A DNA stretch of 64,000 nucleotides from Paenalicyclobacillus ferrooxydans. GTDB lineage: Bacteria > Bacillota > Bacilli > Alicyclobacillales > Alicyclobacillaceae. This document shows positions 8,193 to 16,750 of this stretch, in pieces; within the stretch, counting starts at the first letter, position 1, and every line of letters begins with the position of its first letter. The notes beneath the pieces were generated by a model. The model worked only from the letters and a program-made list of their open reading frames with translations, did no database searches and was not told where the DNA came from. The translations under genes and the position numbers were made by a program. The stretch lies in the NCBI RefSeq assembly GCF_001399675.1, contig NZ_LJCO01000030.1, positions 124,001-188,000 of the forward strand. The letters run 5' to 3'.

Positions 8193-8948
8193 TTACCGGT
8201 CAAAGGCAGGGTACGTTTGTCCCAGTCGGAGAAGTTCCGATACAGTAACCATCTTGTATCCTCGACGCGCAAGCTCGGGAATAATCCCGCTTAGTGCGGC
8301 AATCGTCTGGCTCCGGTTACCTCCTTGGTCATGAAACAGCAAAATATCCCCGCTCTTGACTTCTTTCAAGACCCTCGACACGATCCTGTCGGTTCCAGGG
8401 TTACTCCAATCTCTTGAGTCGACACTCCACAGTACAATCTTGTAGTTGTTTTTGCTCGACGCGATAAGGATGCTCTTATCAAAGCGCCCTCGAGGAGGTC
8501 GAAACAAGTGCGCTGCTTCATGACCTGTGACGGTTACCATTGCAGCCTGTTCTTGCAGAAGCTCGGACTCAACGCGTGAAGCGGGCACGCGTACGAGTAG
8601 TTCGTGGGAATAGGAGTGATTAGCCACTTCATCGCCGTCTTTAAGTTCTTCGCGTATCAAATTGGGATAGCGCTGAATGCGCGAGCCTATGACGAAAAAG
8701 GTTGCGCTCGCATGATGTTCTCGAAGCAGTTTTAGGATTTGCGGTGTGAACGTGGCACTCGGTCCGTCGTCAAACGTAATTGCAACAGCTTTCTCTGACG
8801 TTTGCACATGCCGAATGACGTCCGCCTGCCGCGCGTCTTCACCAACGTCAGCTTTTGCTGCAGAGCAGTTTACGAAGGATATGGATGTACTTGCAATGAG
8901 AAGCGCAAAACCAAAACGGAGCGCCATCCACCGGAAACTTGGTCGCAT
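8193..8948 (-). CDS. Polysaccharide deacetylase family protein
   Basis: A 251-residue secreted or membrane-anchored NodB-homology protein: signal-like N terminus (RWMALRFGFALLIASTSI), metal and catalytic motif TFDDGPS, HSYSHE for zinc binding, RPPRG, WSVDSRDW and the late ILLFHD motif. These remove N-acetyl groups from peptidoglycan or chitin-like polymers. The ATG at 8946-8948 is preceded by AGGTG; upstream in-frame starts lack a site. It converges on the ferric-reductase-like gene with 6 bp between stops. Confidence 0.9.
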   Translation of the reverse strand: MRPSFRWMALRFGFALLIASTSISFVNCSAAKADVGEDARQADVIRHVQTSEKAVAITFDDGPSATFTPQILKLLREHHASATFFVIGSRIQRYPNLIREELKDGDEVANHSYSHELLVRVPASRVESELLQEQAAMVTVTGHEAAHLFRPPRGRFDKSILIASSKNNYKIVLWSVDSRDWSNPGTDRIVSRVLKEVKSGDILLFHDQGGNRSQTIAALSGIIPELARRGYKMVTVSELLRLGQTYPAFDR

Positions 8949-9040
8949 AGCTACACCTGTTCTTTGTGGCGTTCGATTCGTCATTATTGACATCGTCGTA
9001 GTAGGATGCCCAACCTTGTATGCTTGCATGTGTATATAAC

Positions 9041-9077
9041 ACAAAAAGCTGTCGAGCTTTTCTCGACAGCTTTTTGT
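9041..9077. terminator. Perfect 16-bp hairpin, bidirectional terminator
   Basis: Arms 9041-9056 and 9062-9077 are fully complementary with a 5-nt loop. A5 in one arm and T5 in the other make it a rho-independent terminator in either direction. It follows the minus-strand thioredoxin gene and precedes the deacetylase gene. Confidence 0.9.
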
Positions 9078-9139
9078 GGCATCACGCGGCTCCGCAATCG
9101 TGGTGCGACAACCCATTCCATCATTTGGTCAGGAACTGA

Positions 9140-9466
9140 CTAGACTCTGGACTGACGGGTTTCAAGAAACTCCTCCACCTCAGGGCGAGTTTTTGCATAC
9201 TTGCTGTGAAGGTGGGCAATCTTTTGTCCGTTTTGGAAAACGAGCAGACTCGGAACTCCCATCACTTGATACTCTTCAGTAACCGCTGGAACATCTTCTC
9301 CGTTGACATCGTACCAATCGTATTCACTGTGGTTGGCAACAATGTCGTCGATGTACGTGTTCAGGCGTTTGCAGTCTGGGCACCATGTGGTATAGAACTT
9401 CACAACCGTCGGTTTTTCCGACGAGATAATTTCACGAAACTGAGCTTCGTTTTCAATCTGGATCAA
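9140..9466 (-). CDS. Thioredoxin-family protein
   Basis: A 108-residue thioredoxin-fold protein with redox motif WCPDC, cis-Pro segment GVPSLLVF and no signal peptide, so a cytoplasmic thiol-disulfide exchanger like YtpP/YdbP-type small thioredoxins. Start choice: the TTG at 9464-9466 lies 8 bases after AAGGAG, whereas the GTG at 9475 overlaps that ribosome site and cannot use it. No partner gene is adjacent. Confidence 0.9.
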   Translation of the reverse strand: MIQIENEAQFREIISSEKPTVVKFYTTWCPDCKRLNTYIDDIVANHSEYDWYDVNGEDVPAVTEEYQVMGVPSLLVFQNGQKIAHLHSKYAKTRPEVEEFLETRQSRV

Positions 9467-9670
9467 TTCACTCACTCCTTCGGCAACGTATAGACTGTGG
9501 CGGTTTTTAATAACCTTTGGCTACTTACTTTACGTGTATAGCTTACCACGAGATATAGCCTCTTGTAACGGTGGGTTACAGCTTATGTAAAGTTTTGATG
9601 AAGCCCGATCGATCGAGGGATTTCTCGCGTACAATGGCGCTAAAGCCAAACTCAAGGGAGACAGGTCTCC

Positions 9671-10363
9671 ATGAAGGACATGTTGACGTTGCAAAGAACA
9701 GAAGTGTTTGGACATCGTGGGTGGTCTGCACGATACCCGGAGAACACAATGGCTGCATTTATCAGTGCCTTGGAGATTGGTGTCGACGGCATCGAGTTCG
9801 ATGTGCATCTGACCAAAGATGGTGAGATTGTTGTCATCCACGACGCGAACCTCGAACGTACCACCAACGGACATGGATGCGTTGAGGACTATACACTGAC
9901 AGAACTGCGTCAACTCGATGCTGGGAGCTGGTTCCACGAATCGTTTCGGGGGCAGGTTATACCGACTCTTGATGAGGTGCTTGAACTTGTCCGTCTGCAT
10001 ATCCGTCCAGTGAAAATGAACATCGAACTGAAGTACGGCCGGACACCCTACGCAGGACTCGGTGAGAATGTATGGCGCAAAGTAACAGCTTGCGGTCTTG
10101 CTTCAAACACCATCATTTCATCTTTCAACCACTTTGCCCTGCGCGACTTAAAACGGGACGTTCCACAGGCACAAGTTGCCATCTTATACACGGAGGGCCT
10201 CGTCGACCCTTGGCGATATGCCGTGTTCCTAGATGCCGAGGGGCTGCACCCGTTCCATCAATCATTTGATGAAGAAGTTGTGCTGGATGCGCACCGTGCA
10301 GGTCGGGCTGTTCGTCCATATACAGTCAACGACGTATCGATTATGAAAAGACTGATCCAATAG
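9671..10363 (+). CDS. Glycerophosphodiester phosphodiesterase, interrupted by an amber codon
   Basis: A GDPD-family enzyme that hydrolyses glycerophosphodiesters to glycerol-3-phosphate. Motifs present: GHRGWSARYPENT, GVDGIEFDVHLTKDG, VIHD, RTTNGHG, MNIELKY. The frame stops at TAG 10361-10363 just before the family's normal C-terminal block, which continues in the same frame (see next entry). The 230-residue product therefore lacks the last beta strand and helix of the TIM barrel. The ribosome site lies in a palindrome, GGAGACAGGTCTCC, immediately before the ATG. Confidence 0.85.
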   Translation: MKDMLTLQRTEVFGHRGWSARYPENTMAAFISALEIGVDGIEFDVHLTKDGEIVVIHDANLERTTNGHGCVEDYTLTELRQLDAGSWFHESFRGQVIPTLDEVLELVRLHIRPVKMNIELKYGRTPYAGLGENVWRKVTACGLASNTIISSFNHFALRDLKRDVPQAQVAILYTEGLVDPWRYAVFLDAEGLHPFHQSFDEEVVLDAHRAGRAVRPYTVNDVSIMKRLIQ

Positions 10364-10450
10364 AATGTGGATGCCATCATTACGGATCATCCAAATGTCT
10401 TGCTCGCCCTCGAAGGCAGGAACAGTCACCAGATCCCTAGCGGGACCTGA
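10364..10450 (+). other. In-frame continuation of the GDPD gene past TAG
   Basis: Directly after the TAG the same frame reads NVDAIITDHPNVLLALEGR and ends at TGA 10448-10450. DAIITDHP is the conserved end of GDPD proteins, so this is the displaced C terminus. It implies a recent nonsense mutation, stop readthrough or a sequence error. The last 14 bases overlap the convergent methyltransferase gene. Confidence 0.8.
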
Positions 10451-11642
10451 CCTCGTAGATGGCAAATTTCAAGTAGTGACCTTCGTCGACGCCAGCGATT
10501 TCAGGGTGATCTTTTCCGGCGCCTGCCCAGTGAACAAGTCGAAGAACCTTGTGAGCATCCACGGCTGCATCCAGGATGACATCCCGAAACATTTCCGGAC
10601 GTAAATGGTACGAGCAGCTTGCCGTTACCAAGAAGCCTCCGTCACGTACCAACTTAAGACCTCTGAGGTTGATCTCCTTGTACCCTCGAAGAGCCCCTTC
10701 GAGGGCTCTTTTTGACTTCGCAAATGCCGGGGGATCCAGGATCACCACATCATAGCTTCTTTTTGCTGTTTCTTCGTCACGAAGAAAGTCAAAGGCGTTT
10801 GCAGCCACAAAGTCGACCCGCTCAGCGACTTCATTCAACGCTGCGTTTGCCTGTGCAACTTGAATGGCAGACTCGGAGATGTCTACTGCAGTTACGTGAT
10901 GTGCACCGTATTTTGCAGCGTGTACAGTGAACGCGCCGGTATGACAGAAACATTCGAGAACGTCAGCACCCTTGTCACCTCGCCACCCCGTCATTAAGGG
11001 AGCGATTGCCGCGCGATTTTCCCGTTGATCAAAAAAGTACCCGGTTTTTTGCCCTTCTGGAATATCGACCAAAAAGCGCATCCCGTTCTCCTCAATTTCG
11101 ATCCGGTCGGGCACGTCGCCCATCCAGACACCCGTTTCGAGGGGCAGCCCTTCCAGCCGACGAACCGGTACGTCATTGCGTAAAAAGATGCCTCTCGGCG
11201 AAAAGACATGAACCAGAGCGGACCGGATTGTATTCTTAAAACGTTCCATACCGAGGGACAGTATCTGTACAGACAGGACATCCCGATACTTGTCCACAAT
11301 TAACCCAGGGAGAAAATCAGCTTCGCCGTACACAATCCGGCAGGATTCACTTTGGCCGCCCAGGAACCGCTGTCTGTACGCGTACGCTTCTGCAATGCGC
11401 TGGATAAAAAATCCCTCATTGACCACCTCATCTCGGTTGTAGCTGAAAACGCGTGCCACCATCTGTGAATCCGGGTTGTACATTCCGAGAGCAAGGAACA
11501 CTCCTTGGTGATTCACAATCTCGATAGTACCGTCGGGTCCAATGTCCCCTTCAACGCGATTTACTTCGCTTTGGTACACCCAAGGGTGACCTGCCTCGAT
11601 TCTTCGTTTGCGGTTCCGGTGCAGCACCATCTTGGCTCGCAT
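10437..11642 (-). CDS. Class I SAM-dependent rRNA methyltransferase (RlmI/YwbD family)
   Basis: A 401-residue protein with an N-terminal PUA-like RNA-binding domain (RRIEAGHPWVYQSEV), a central EEE-type strand region and a Rossmann methyltransferase domain with ADVLECFCHTGAFTVHAA (SAM motif I), DPPAFAKSK (catalytic motif IV) and TASCSYH (motif VI). RlmI-type enzymes make 5-methylcytosine in 23S rRNA. The ATG at 11640-11642 follows GAGGGA. It is transcribed towards the GDPD gene, and the coding ends overlap by 14 bp. Confidence 0.9.
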   Translation of the reverse strand: MRAKMVLHRNRKRRIEAGHPWVYQSEVNRVEGDIGPDGTIEIVNHQGVFLALGMYNPDSQMVARVFSYNRDEVVNEGFFIQRIAEAYAYRQRFLGGQSESCRIVYGEADFLPGLIVDKYRDVLSVQILSLGMERFKNTIRSALVHVFSPRGIFLRNDVPVRRLEGLPLETGVWMGDVPDRIEIEENGMRFLVDIPEGQKTGYFFDQRENRAAIAPLMTGWRGDKGADVLECFCHTGAFTVHAAKYGAHHVTAVDISESAIQVAQANAALNEVAERVDFVAANAFDFLRDEETAKRSYDVVILDPPAFAKSKRALEGALRGYKEINLRGLKLVRDGGFLVTASCSYHLRPEMFRDVILDAAVDAHKVLRLVHWAGAGKDHPEIAGVDEGHYLKFAIYEVRSR

Positions 11643-11850
11643 ATGACATCCCTCGCAGCTATTATGTTACGCACCTGACGGTGCGTCCGTCTTGAAAGTG
11701 TTCATTTTACAAAAGTTTCTAAAGGGGATCCCGTTTCAAAAGATCTCCATAAGTTATTAACATTCCTCAGCTATAATAACCAACAGTTTAGACAAGTCCA
11801 AACGTGCGATAGTATCGCTGATTCAATGTACTGGAGAAAGGAAGATAAAA

Positions 11851-12324
11851 ATGGTGGGATCATCATTGGCGTCTCTGTATCATCTGTTTCCAGCCACGAT
11901 TCATCCGATGGTCGTCCATTTTACAATTGCCATTGTGTACCTGGCAGGGTTTGCAGGTCTGATCGGAGTAGTTTGGCGAGGGAGAGACGGGTTTTTTCCG
12001 AAGTTGTACTTGTTGATGCTGTTTCTTGCCATTCTAGCGACCATCGCAGCTGGGGCAGCGGGCGTCATCAGTGAGTCTTACCTTAAATCTATTCCCCATG
12101 GAGTAGCCTCGACACTAGAAACACACAAGTCATATGGGGAACTGACAGGTGTCAGTGTTGTCATTGCCTTTGTACTGCAATCTTGGCGCTGGTGGCGAAA
12201 GAAGCCCTTGTGGAGTGTGTCGTTGGTATCTCTCCTGTTTGCCATCGTTGCTGTTGTCTTTGTCAGCATGGCTGGGCATCTCGGCGGTATGATGGTGTAC
12301 CACCACGGCTTAGGTGTGTCTTAA
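11851..12324 (+). CDS. DUF2231-type membrane protein
   Basis: A 157-residue protein with four transmembrane helices. The N-terminal PATIHPMVVHFTIAIVYLAG matches the HP-x-x-VHF signature of the DUF2231 family. Further conserved histidines occur at THKSYGE, MAGHLGG and YHHG. Such proteins are suspected haem-binding membrane proteins, but no activity is established. An AAAGGAAG ribosome site precedes the ATG. The gene stands alone, divergent from the rRNA methyltransferase. Confidence 0.75.
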   Translation: MVGSSLASLYHLFPATIHPMVVHFTIAIVYLAGFAGLIGVVWRGRDGFFPKLYLLMLFLAILATIAAGAAGVISESYLKSIPHGVASTLETHKSYGELTGVSVVIAFVLQSWRWWRKKPLWSVSLVSLLFAIVAVVFVSMAGHLGGMMVYHHGLGVS

Positions 12325-12411
12325 CGACCCATCCTCGCACGGTTGTGCTTGGCGCAGGCTGTCGTCTAGGATAAGGATGACAGATTTGCTCATGAAAGCA
12401 GGTGACCAAGA

Positions 12412-12774
12412 GTGGTAGAGAAAGTGAACCTTGCCGACAAGTTTGCTCTGTTTCAGGACCACTGGCATCCGCGGATTGCGGGCGAAGTCAACGACATGCA
12501 TGTTAAGTTGACCAAACTAAAAGGCGAATTCCTGTGGCACACGCACGATGCAGAAGACGAAATGTTTTTGGTTGTGAGGGGTGAACTCCTGATTCGATTG
12601 CGTGACCAAGAGATTACCGTTCGTGAGGGTGAGTTCATCGTCATTCCGCACGGGGTGGAACACCAGCCTGTTGCACGGGAAGAGGTTGAGGTTGTCCTGT
12701 TTGAACCGAAGGACACACTGAACACCGGGAACGTAGAAAATGAACGAACCGTTTCAGATTTGGAGTGGATTTAG
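12412..12774 (+). CDS. Cupin-domain protein
   Basis: A 120-residue single cupin barrel. Motif 1 supplies metal ligands in HTHDAEDEMFLVVRGE and motif 2 in GEFIVIPHGVEHQP. The GTG start at 12412 is preceded by AGGTGA. The substrate cannot be predicted for small cupins of this type. A strong terminator follows, separating it from the formate dehydrogenase gene. Confidence 0.85.
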   Translation: MVEKVNLADKFALFQDHWHPRIAGEVNDMHVKLTKLKGEFLWHTHDAEDEMFLVVRGELLIRLRDQEITVREGEFIVIPHGVEHQPVAREEVEVVLFEPKDTLNTGNVENERTVSDLEWI

Positions 12775-12810
12775 CAGCACCAAATGTAAATCACGTTCAT
12801 CGTTGATTGC

Positions 12811-12854
12811 GAAAAGACCCCGTGTAGTCTAACCGAGCTACACGGGGTCTTCTT
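12811..12854 (+). terminator. Rho-independent terminator after the cupin gene
   Basis: A 14-bp stem (12814-12827 with 12838-12851) closes on a 10-nt loop and is flanked by A4 and a short T-rich end. It isolates the formate dehydrogenase gene from upstream transcription. Confidence 0.85.
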
Positions 12855-12958
12855 GCGGACTATGACATCTGAAACTTTCGCAAAAAGTGCAGGTCTTTTA
12901 GTGTTTGTGACGAGGACTTTAACACACTTTTCAACCCCCCTTGAGAGGAGGAGTTTGC

Positions 12959-15031
12959 ATGCCTGAGCTTGCTGTGAAACCGAAGACTTGGACAGGAAAT
13001 ACAACGTGCAGTTTCTGCGGGACGGGATGCACATTGTCGGTGTCCGTCGCAGACGGTTCCATTGTTGACGTAACCGGTGACAAACAGGGACCTGTAAACA
13101 GAGGCGAGTCTTGCGTTAAAGGAATTCAGGCTTGGAAGTACATTCAGTCCGAAAAGCGGCTTAAATACCCATTGATTCGAAGAAATGGTGAACTGCAGAG
13201 GGCTTCTTGGGATGAAGCCCTTGACTTGATTACAGAGAAACTCACGTTCATTCGGGAAACATCGGGGCCGAATTCAATTGGCTGCTTGAGTTCGTCCCGA
13301 GCAACGAACGAAATGAACTACCTTGCTCAGAAACTGATGCGTCAGGTCATTGGGACCAACAATATTGACAGTTGTAACCGAACTTGACACGCTCCCAGTG
13401 TCGTCAGTTTGACGACTGTGTTCGGGAGTGGCGCTGACACAGCTTCATACGAGGATTTCGAAAACACGGACTGCATTATCGCATGGGGCTCAAATGCCCA
13501 AGAAGCACACCCCGTAATCTGGAATCATATGCGTCGCGGCGTGAAGAACGGTGCAAAACTTGTGGTGATTGATCCGCGCAAATTACCTATGGCCAAGAGT
13601 GCTTTGCACTATCTTCCGGTCAAGACAGGTACCGATATTGTGCTTGCAAACGCCATCGGTAACGTAATCATCAATGAAGGATTGTACAATACTCGATTCG
13701 TAAATCGAGTGACTGAAGGGTTCGAGTCATACAAGATGCAGGTTCAAGTGTATACACCGGAATACGCGGAAGAATTGACAGGCGTGAAAGCAGACATAAT
13801 TCAGGAGGCAGCTCGTCTGTACGCTACTTCACCGCGAGCCGTGATCGCTTGGACGCTCGGTGTAACCGAGCATCCCAACGGAGCAAACAATGTTCATTCA
13901 ATCGTGAACCTGGCACTGTTGACAGGCCACATTGGCAGGCCTGGAACCGGATTAATGCCGTTGCGGGGGCAAAACAACGTGCAGGGCGGCGGTGACATGG
14001 GAGCTCTTCCGAACAAACTCCCAGGATTCTTCGACGTAACCGATGACGTGGCCCGCAGTCGCTTTAATGAGGCTTGGAATTGTACGATCCCACCGCAAAA
14101 TGGGCTCCATTTGTCAGGCATGTTTGATGCGGCACACATGGGGTTGATGCGGGGGATGTACATCATTGGTGAAAACCCCGTTCAATCGGATGCCAATGCA
14201 CATGCCGTTGAAGCTGCACTGACTGGTCTGGATTTTCTCGTTGTTCAAGATCTGTTTTTGACTAAGACGGCAGCACTTGCAGACGTGGTTCTTCCGGCGG
14301 CGGGGTGGGCAGAGGTTGAAGGTACGTACACGAACAGTGAACGAGGCGTGCAGAGGGTGCGAGCATTTGTGGATCCGCCAGGAGAAGCTAGAGACGATAT
14401 CGTGATTCTGCAGGATATCGCAAACCGATTGGGTGCTGCGTGGAATTACGGTTGGGCGTCAGATGTGTGGGATGAGCTACGCAGTCTGAGTCCGTCTCAT
14501 TATGGCATGAGTTACGAACGGCTTGACAGAGAAATTGAGCTGCAGTGGCCATGCTTGTCTCTGGAAGAACCACCCACAAAGCTGTTGCACACCCGTCTGC
14601 ATCAAGAGGATTTTGGGCCTTTAGTACCGTTTATTCCTGTCGACTATGAACCGCCGCTCGAACCCGTGGATGGGGAATATCCGTTTGTGTTGATCACGGG
14701 TCGCCGCTTGGCTTTCTACAACACAGGTGTGATGACGAATGACTACGGAACGAAAGTAAAGGGACAAGAAGAAGTACTGGAAATGAATCCGGAGGATGCA
14801 TTAGTCCTTCAGCTCCATGACGGAGAAATCGTTCGTGTTACGTCACGGCGGGGTACAGTTTTGGTTCCAGTAAAGTCTACCGATAAGATGCAATCGGGGA
14901 ATGTGTGGTTGTCATTCCACTTCCCCGATCAAGTCAATACCAACATTCTGACGAACGACGATTATGACAAAAAGTCAGGTGTTGCACCGTACAAATACAC
15001 GGCAGTAAAGATAGAAAAGACTAAGGCCTGA
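12959..15031 (+). CDS. fdhF: Formate dehydrogenase alpha subunit, probable selenoprotein (in-frame TGA = Sec143)
   Basis: The frame runs 690 residues if TGA 13385-13387 is read as selenocysteine. The N terminus binds one 4Fe-4S cluster (C17, C20, C24, C52). The sequence before the TGA, IGTNNIDSCNRT, and after it, HAPSVVSL, is exactly the FDH active site, where Sec or Cys is followed by His and coordinates the molybdenum or tungsten. Downstream are the molybdopterin segments (GHIGRPGTGLMPLRGQNNVQ, without a break) and the C-terminal dinucleotide-binding domain starting FVLITGRRLAFYNTG. The length fits single-subunit FdhF-type enzymes that oxidise formate or reduce CO2. The ATG has GAGAGGAGG upstream. 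No electron-transfer subunit or fdhD is adjacent. A conventional reading would split it into 142- and 540-residue pieces. Confidence 0.88.
13390..13430 (+). promoter_or_regulatory. SECIS-like hairpin immediately downstream of the TGA
   Basis: Starting 3 bases after the TGA, a lower stem (13390-13396 with 13424-13430, one G-U pair) encloses an asymmetric internal loop and a 7-bp apical stem (13400-13406 with 13410-13416) capped by GTT. The apical loop opens with G 20 bases after the TGA, within the usual range for bacterial SelB-binding elements. The fold was drawn by eye; its energy was not computed. Confidence 0.6.
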
Positions 15032-15048
15032 TTTGCCTCTACAGGTTC

Positions 15049-16500
15049 CTAGCTTTCGGGGCCGTGCACCGCATCGATGCAGATGCGCGCACGGCTTTTT
15101 CTTCGTCGCGAAAGCAGGAAGACGATGATGAGGACCATCCCCACTCCTCCTGGAATCAGCCAAAATACGCTGAGGGGGTGGGAGGAATGGACGCGTAATG
15201 ATGCAATTTGCGCAAAGGAACTTGCCTGCGCAAATAAAGGCAATGTGACGGATGGTTCATCTGCGAGAGAATATGTCAAATTTCCAACGTGGAGCCAAGC
15301 GTTCTGCTGCACAGGAACACTTGCAGCTGCCTGTAGGAAGGTGCTGCCCGGTGTCCTCGTAGCACGGCCTGTCACTGCACCCAGGTTCAGGGTGGCGGGG
15401 GGCAGCGCCCGAAGGTGCAGCGTCCCCCTGATTGCGGGGGGATGAGCTTTGTCGACAGTCGCAACGACATTTTCAGTCGCATAGAGCGGGACCATTGATC
15501 CGTTCGGGGAGCGCAGTTCATCCACTACAGTACCCTTTTGAACCACCATATCAGTTTGATAATGGTCAAATGCAAAATTGAGCAGCTGAGTAGCATCCTG
15601 CATAATTGAGTAATTGGTCGGATTGTCCATCAGAACTGCCAAAAATGTGGTGTTCCCTCGCGTAGCTGCGACGACAAGGGTCTCATGCGCGACACTGGTG
15701 TATCCGGTTTTGACTCCGATACTTCCAGGATAAGTAAACAGCATGTGATTGATGTTGTAAAGCTGGGATTGCCATGCCTCACCCTTCCAGTGGTATGTTC
15801 GTGTTGAGACAATCTTGCGGAACTCTGGAATTTGCATGGCTGCCTTTGTTATCAGCGCCATATCGTACGCTGTACTTACGTGATTCGGGTCAGGAAGCCC
15901 GTTTGGGTTATCAAAATGTGTATGAGTTGCACCAAGTGCTTTTGCCTTGGCGTTCATCATCTTGGCAAAACCAGATACACTGCCACCGTAGTCCTCGGCG
16001 ATTGCCACAGCCGCGTCATTGGCAGAGATCAGCATTAATCCATACAGCATCTGCAGAAGCGGTTCGGATTCCCCCGGAACAAAATACAGTTTGTCAGGGG
16101 GTTGATCCGCCGCATTTTTGCTGACCGGGACCATGTCAGTCAGTTTACCATCTTCAAGTGCCAGCATCGCGGTCATGATCTTTGTGATGCTTGCAGGATA
16201 GTGTTCGGCCTCCGGATTTTTCGCATAGACGATAGTGCCTGTGTTCATGTCCATGACGACAGCAGCCTGAGACACAATGTTTGGCCAATTTTCCGGTTGA
16301 GTTGTCATGGGAATACCGTTGATATAAGACTGGTTTAATACCAGTTGGGTTGGCTCATTTGGAGTTGCATTTTTGACCTGGTTGACAGACGAGGCACTTA
16401 TACCTGAAGTTGCATCTGCTTCAGCGGCCGGGGAGTAGAGATACCCCATAGAGACGATAGCAATCAGGGAAGCAATTGTGCTTCGCAAAAATGGTTTCAC
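15049..16500 (-). CDS. D-alanyl-D-alanine carboxypeptidase (DacF/PBP5 type)
   Basis: A 483-residue secreted penicillin-binding protein that trims the terminal D-Ala from peptidoglycan pentapeptides. It has a signal peptide (RSTIASLIAIVSMGYLY), catalytic SxxK as SITK, SxN as SAN and KTG as KTGYT, in order, then a C-terminal beta domain and a final transmembrane helix (VFWLIPGGVGMVLIIVFLL) with an Arg-rich tail, so it is membrane anchored. The GTG at 16498-16500 is preceded by AAAGGAG 8 bases away, better than the upstream ATG. Role in vegetative wall versus spore cortex is unresolved. Confidence 0.92.
   Translation of the reverse strand: MKPFLRSTIASLIAIVSMGYLYSPAAEADATSGISASSVNQVKNATPNEPTQLVLNQSYINGIPMTTQPENWPNIVSQAAVVMDMNTGTIVYAKNPEAEHYPASITKIMTAMLALEDGKLTDMVPVSKNAADQPPDKLYFVPGESEPLLQMLYGLMLISANDAAVAIAEDYGGSVSGFAKMMNAKAKALGATHTHFDNPNGLPDPNHVSTAYDMALITKAAMQIPEFRKIVSTRTYHWKGEAWQSQLYNINHMLFTYPGSIGVKTGYTSVAHETLVVAATRGNTTFLAVLMDNPTNYSIMQDATQLLNFAFDHYQTDMVVQKGTVVDELRSPNGSMVPLYATENVVATVDKAHPPAIRGTLHLRALPPATLNLGAVTGRATRTPGSTFLQAAASVPVQQNAWLHVGNLTYSLADEPSVTLPLFAQASSFAQIASLRVHSSHPLSVFWLIPGGVGMVLIIVFLLSRRRKSRARICIDAVHGPES
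15061..15100 (+). terminator. Terminator of fdhF located inside the convergent carboxypeptidase gene
   Basis: GCCGTGC (15061-15067) pairs with GCACGGC (15089-15095), with an inner CGCATC/GATGCG stem, followed by T5. It faces the + strand and would end the formate dehydrogenase transcript. The same bases encode the last residues of the minus-strand D-Ala carboxypeptidase. Confidence 0.8.
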
Positions 16501-16750
16501 AGCGTAATCTCCTTTGATACATTCCCGTCGATCCGGCACGCTGGCCATGACTACTTATTATAGATCCGCATGCTCTGCATGGATAGGCATTGTCAACATG
16601 TAACAATGATAAAATCTGAATGATCTGTTTGCGAGAAAGCGTTGCATAAATGTGTGGCAGTGGTCTGCACATATTGGTAAGTTGATAGGTAACATAGGGC
16701 AACAAAGGTTGTGAAGCAAGAAATGGGGATGACGCGTTACGGATACAGAT

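Noticed and set aside
7886-8334. Two + strand frames over the end of the ferric-reductase-like gene and the deacetylase gene
   Set aside because: No recognisable protein; antisense or out of frame to well-supported genes.
12885-12958. FNR-type operator upstream of fdhF
   Set aside because: A TGTGA is present but no properly spaced inverted half-site follows.
13388-15031. Separate formate dehydrogenase gene starting at TTG 13409
   Set aside because: No ribosome site, and the frame joins the upstream piece through the TGA at the known Sec position, so one selenoprotein gene explains both.
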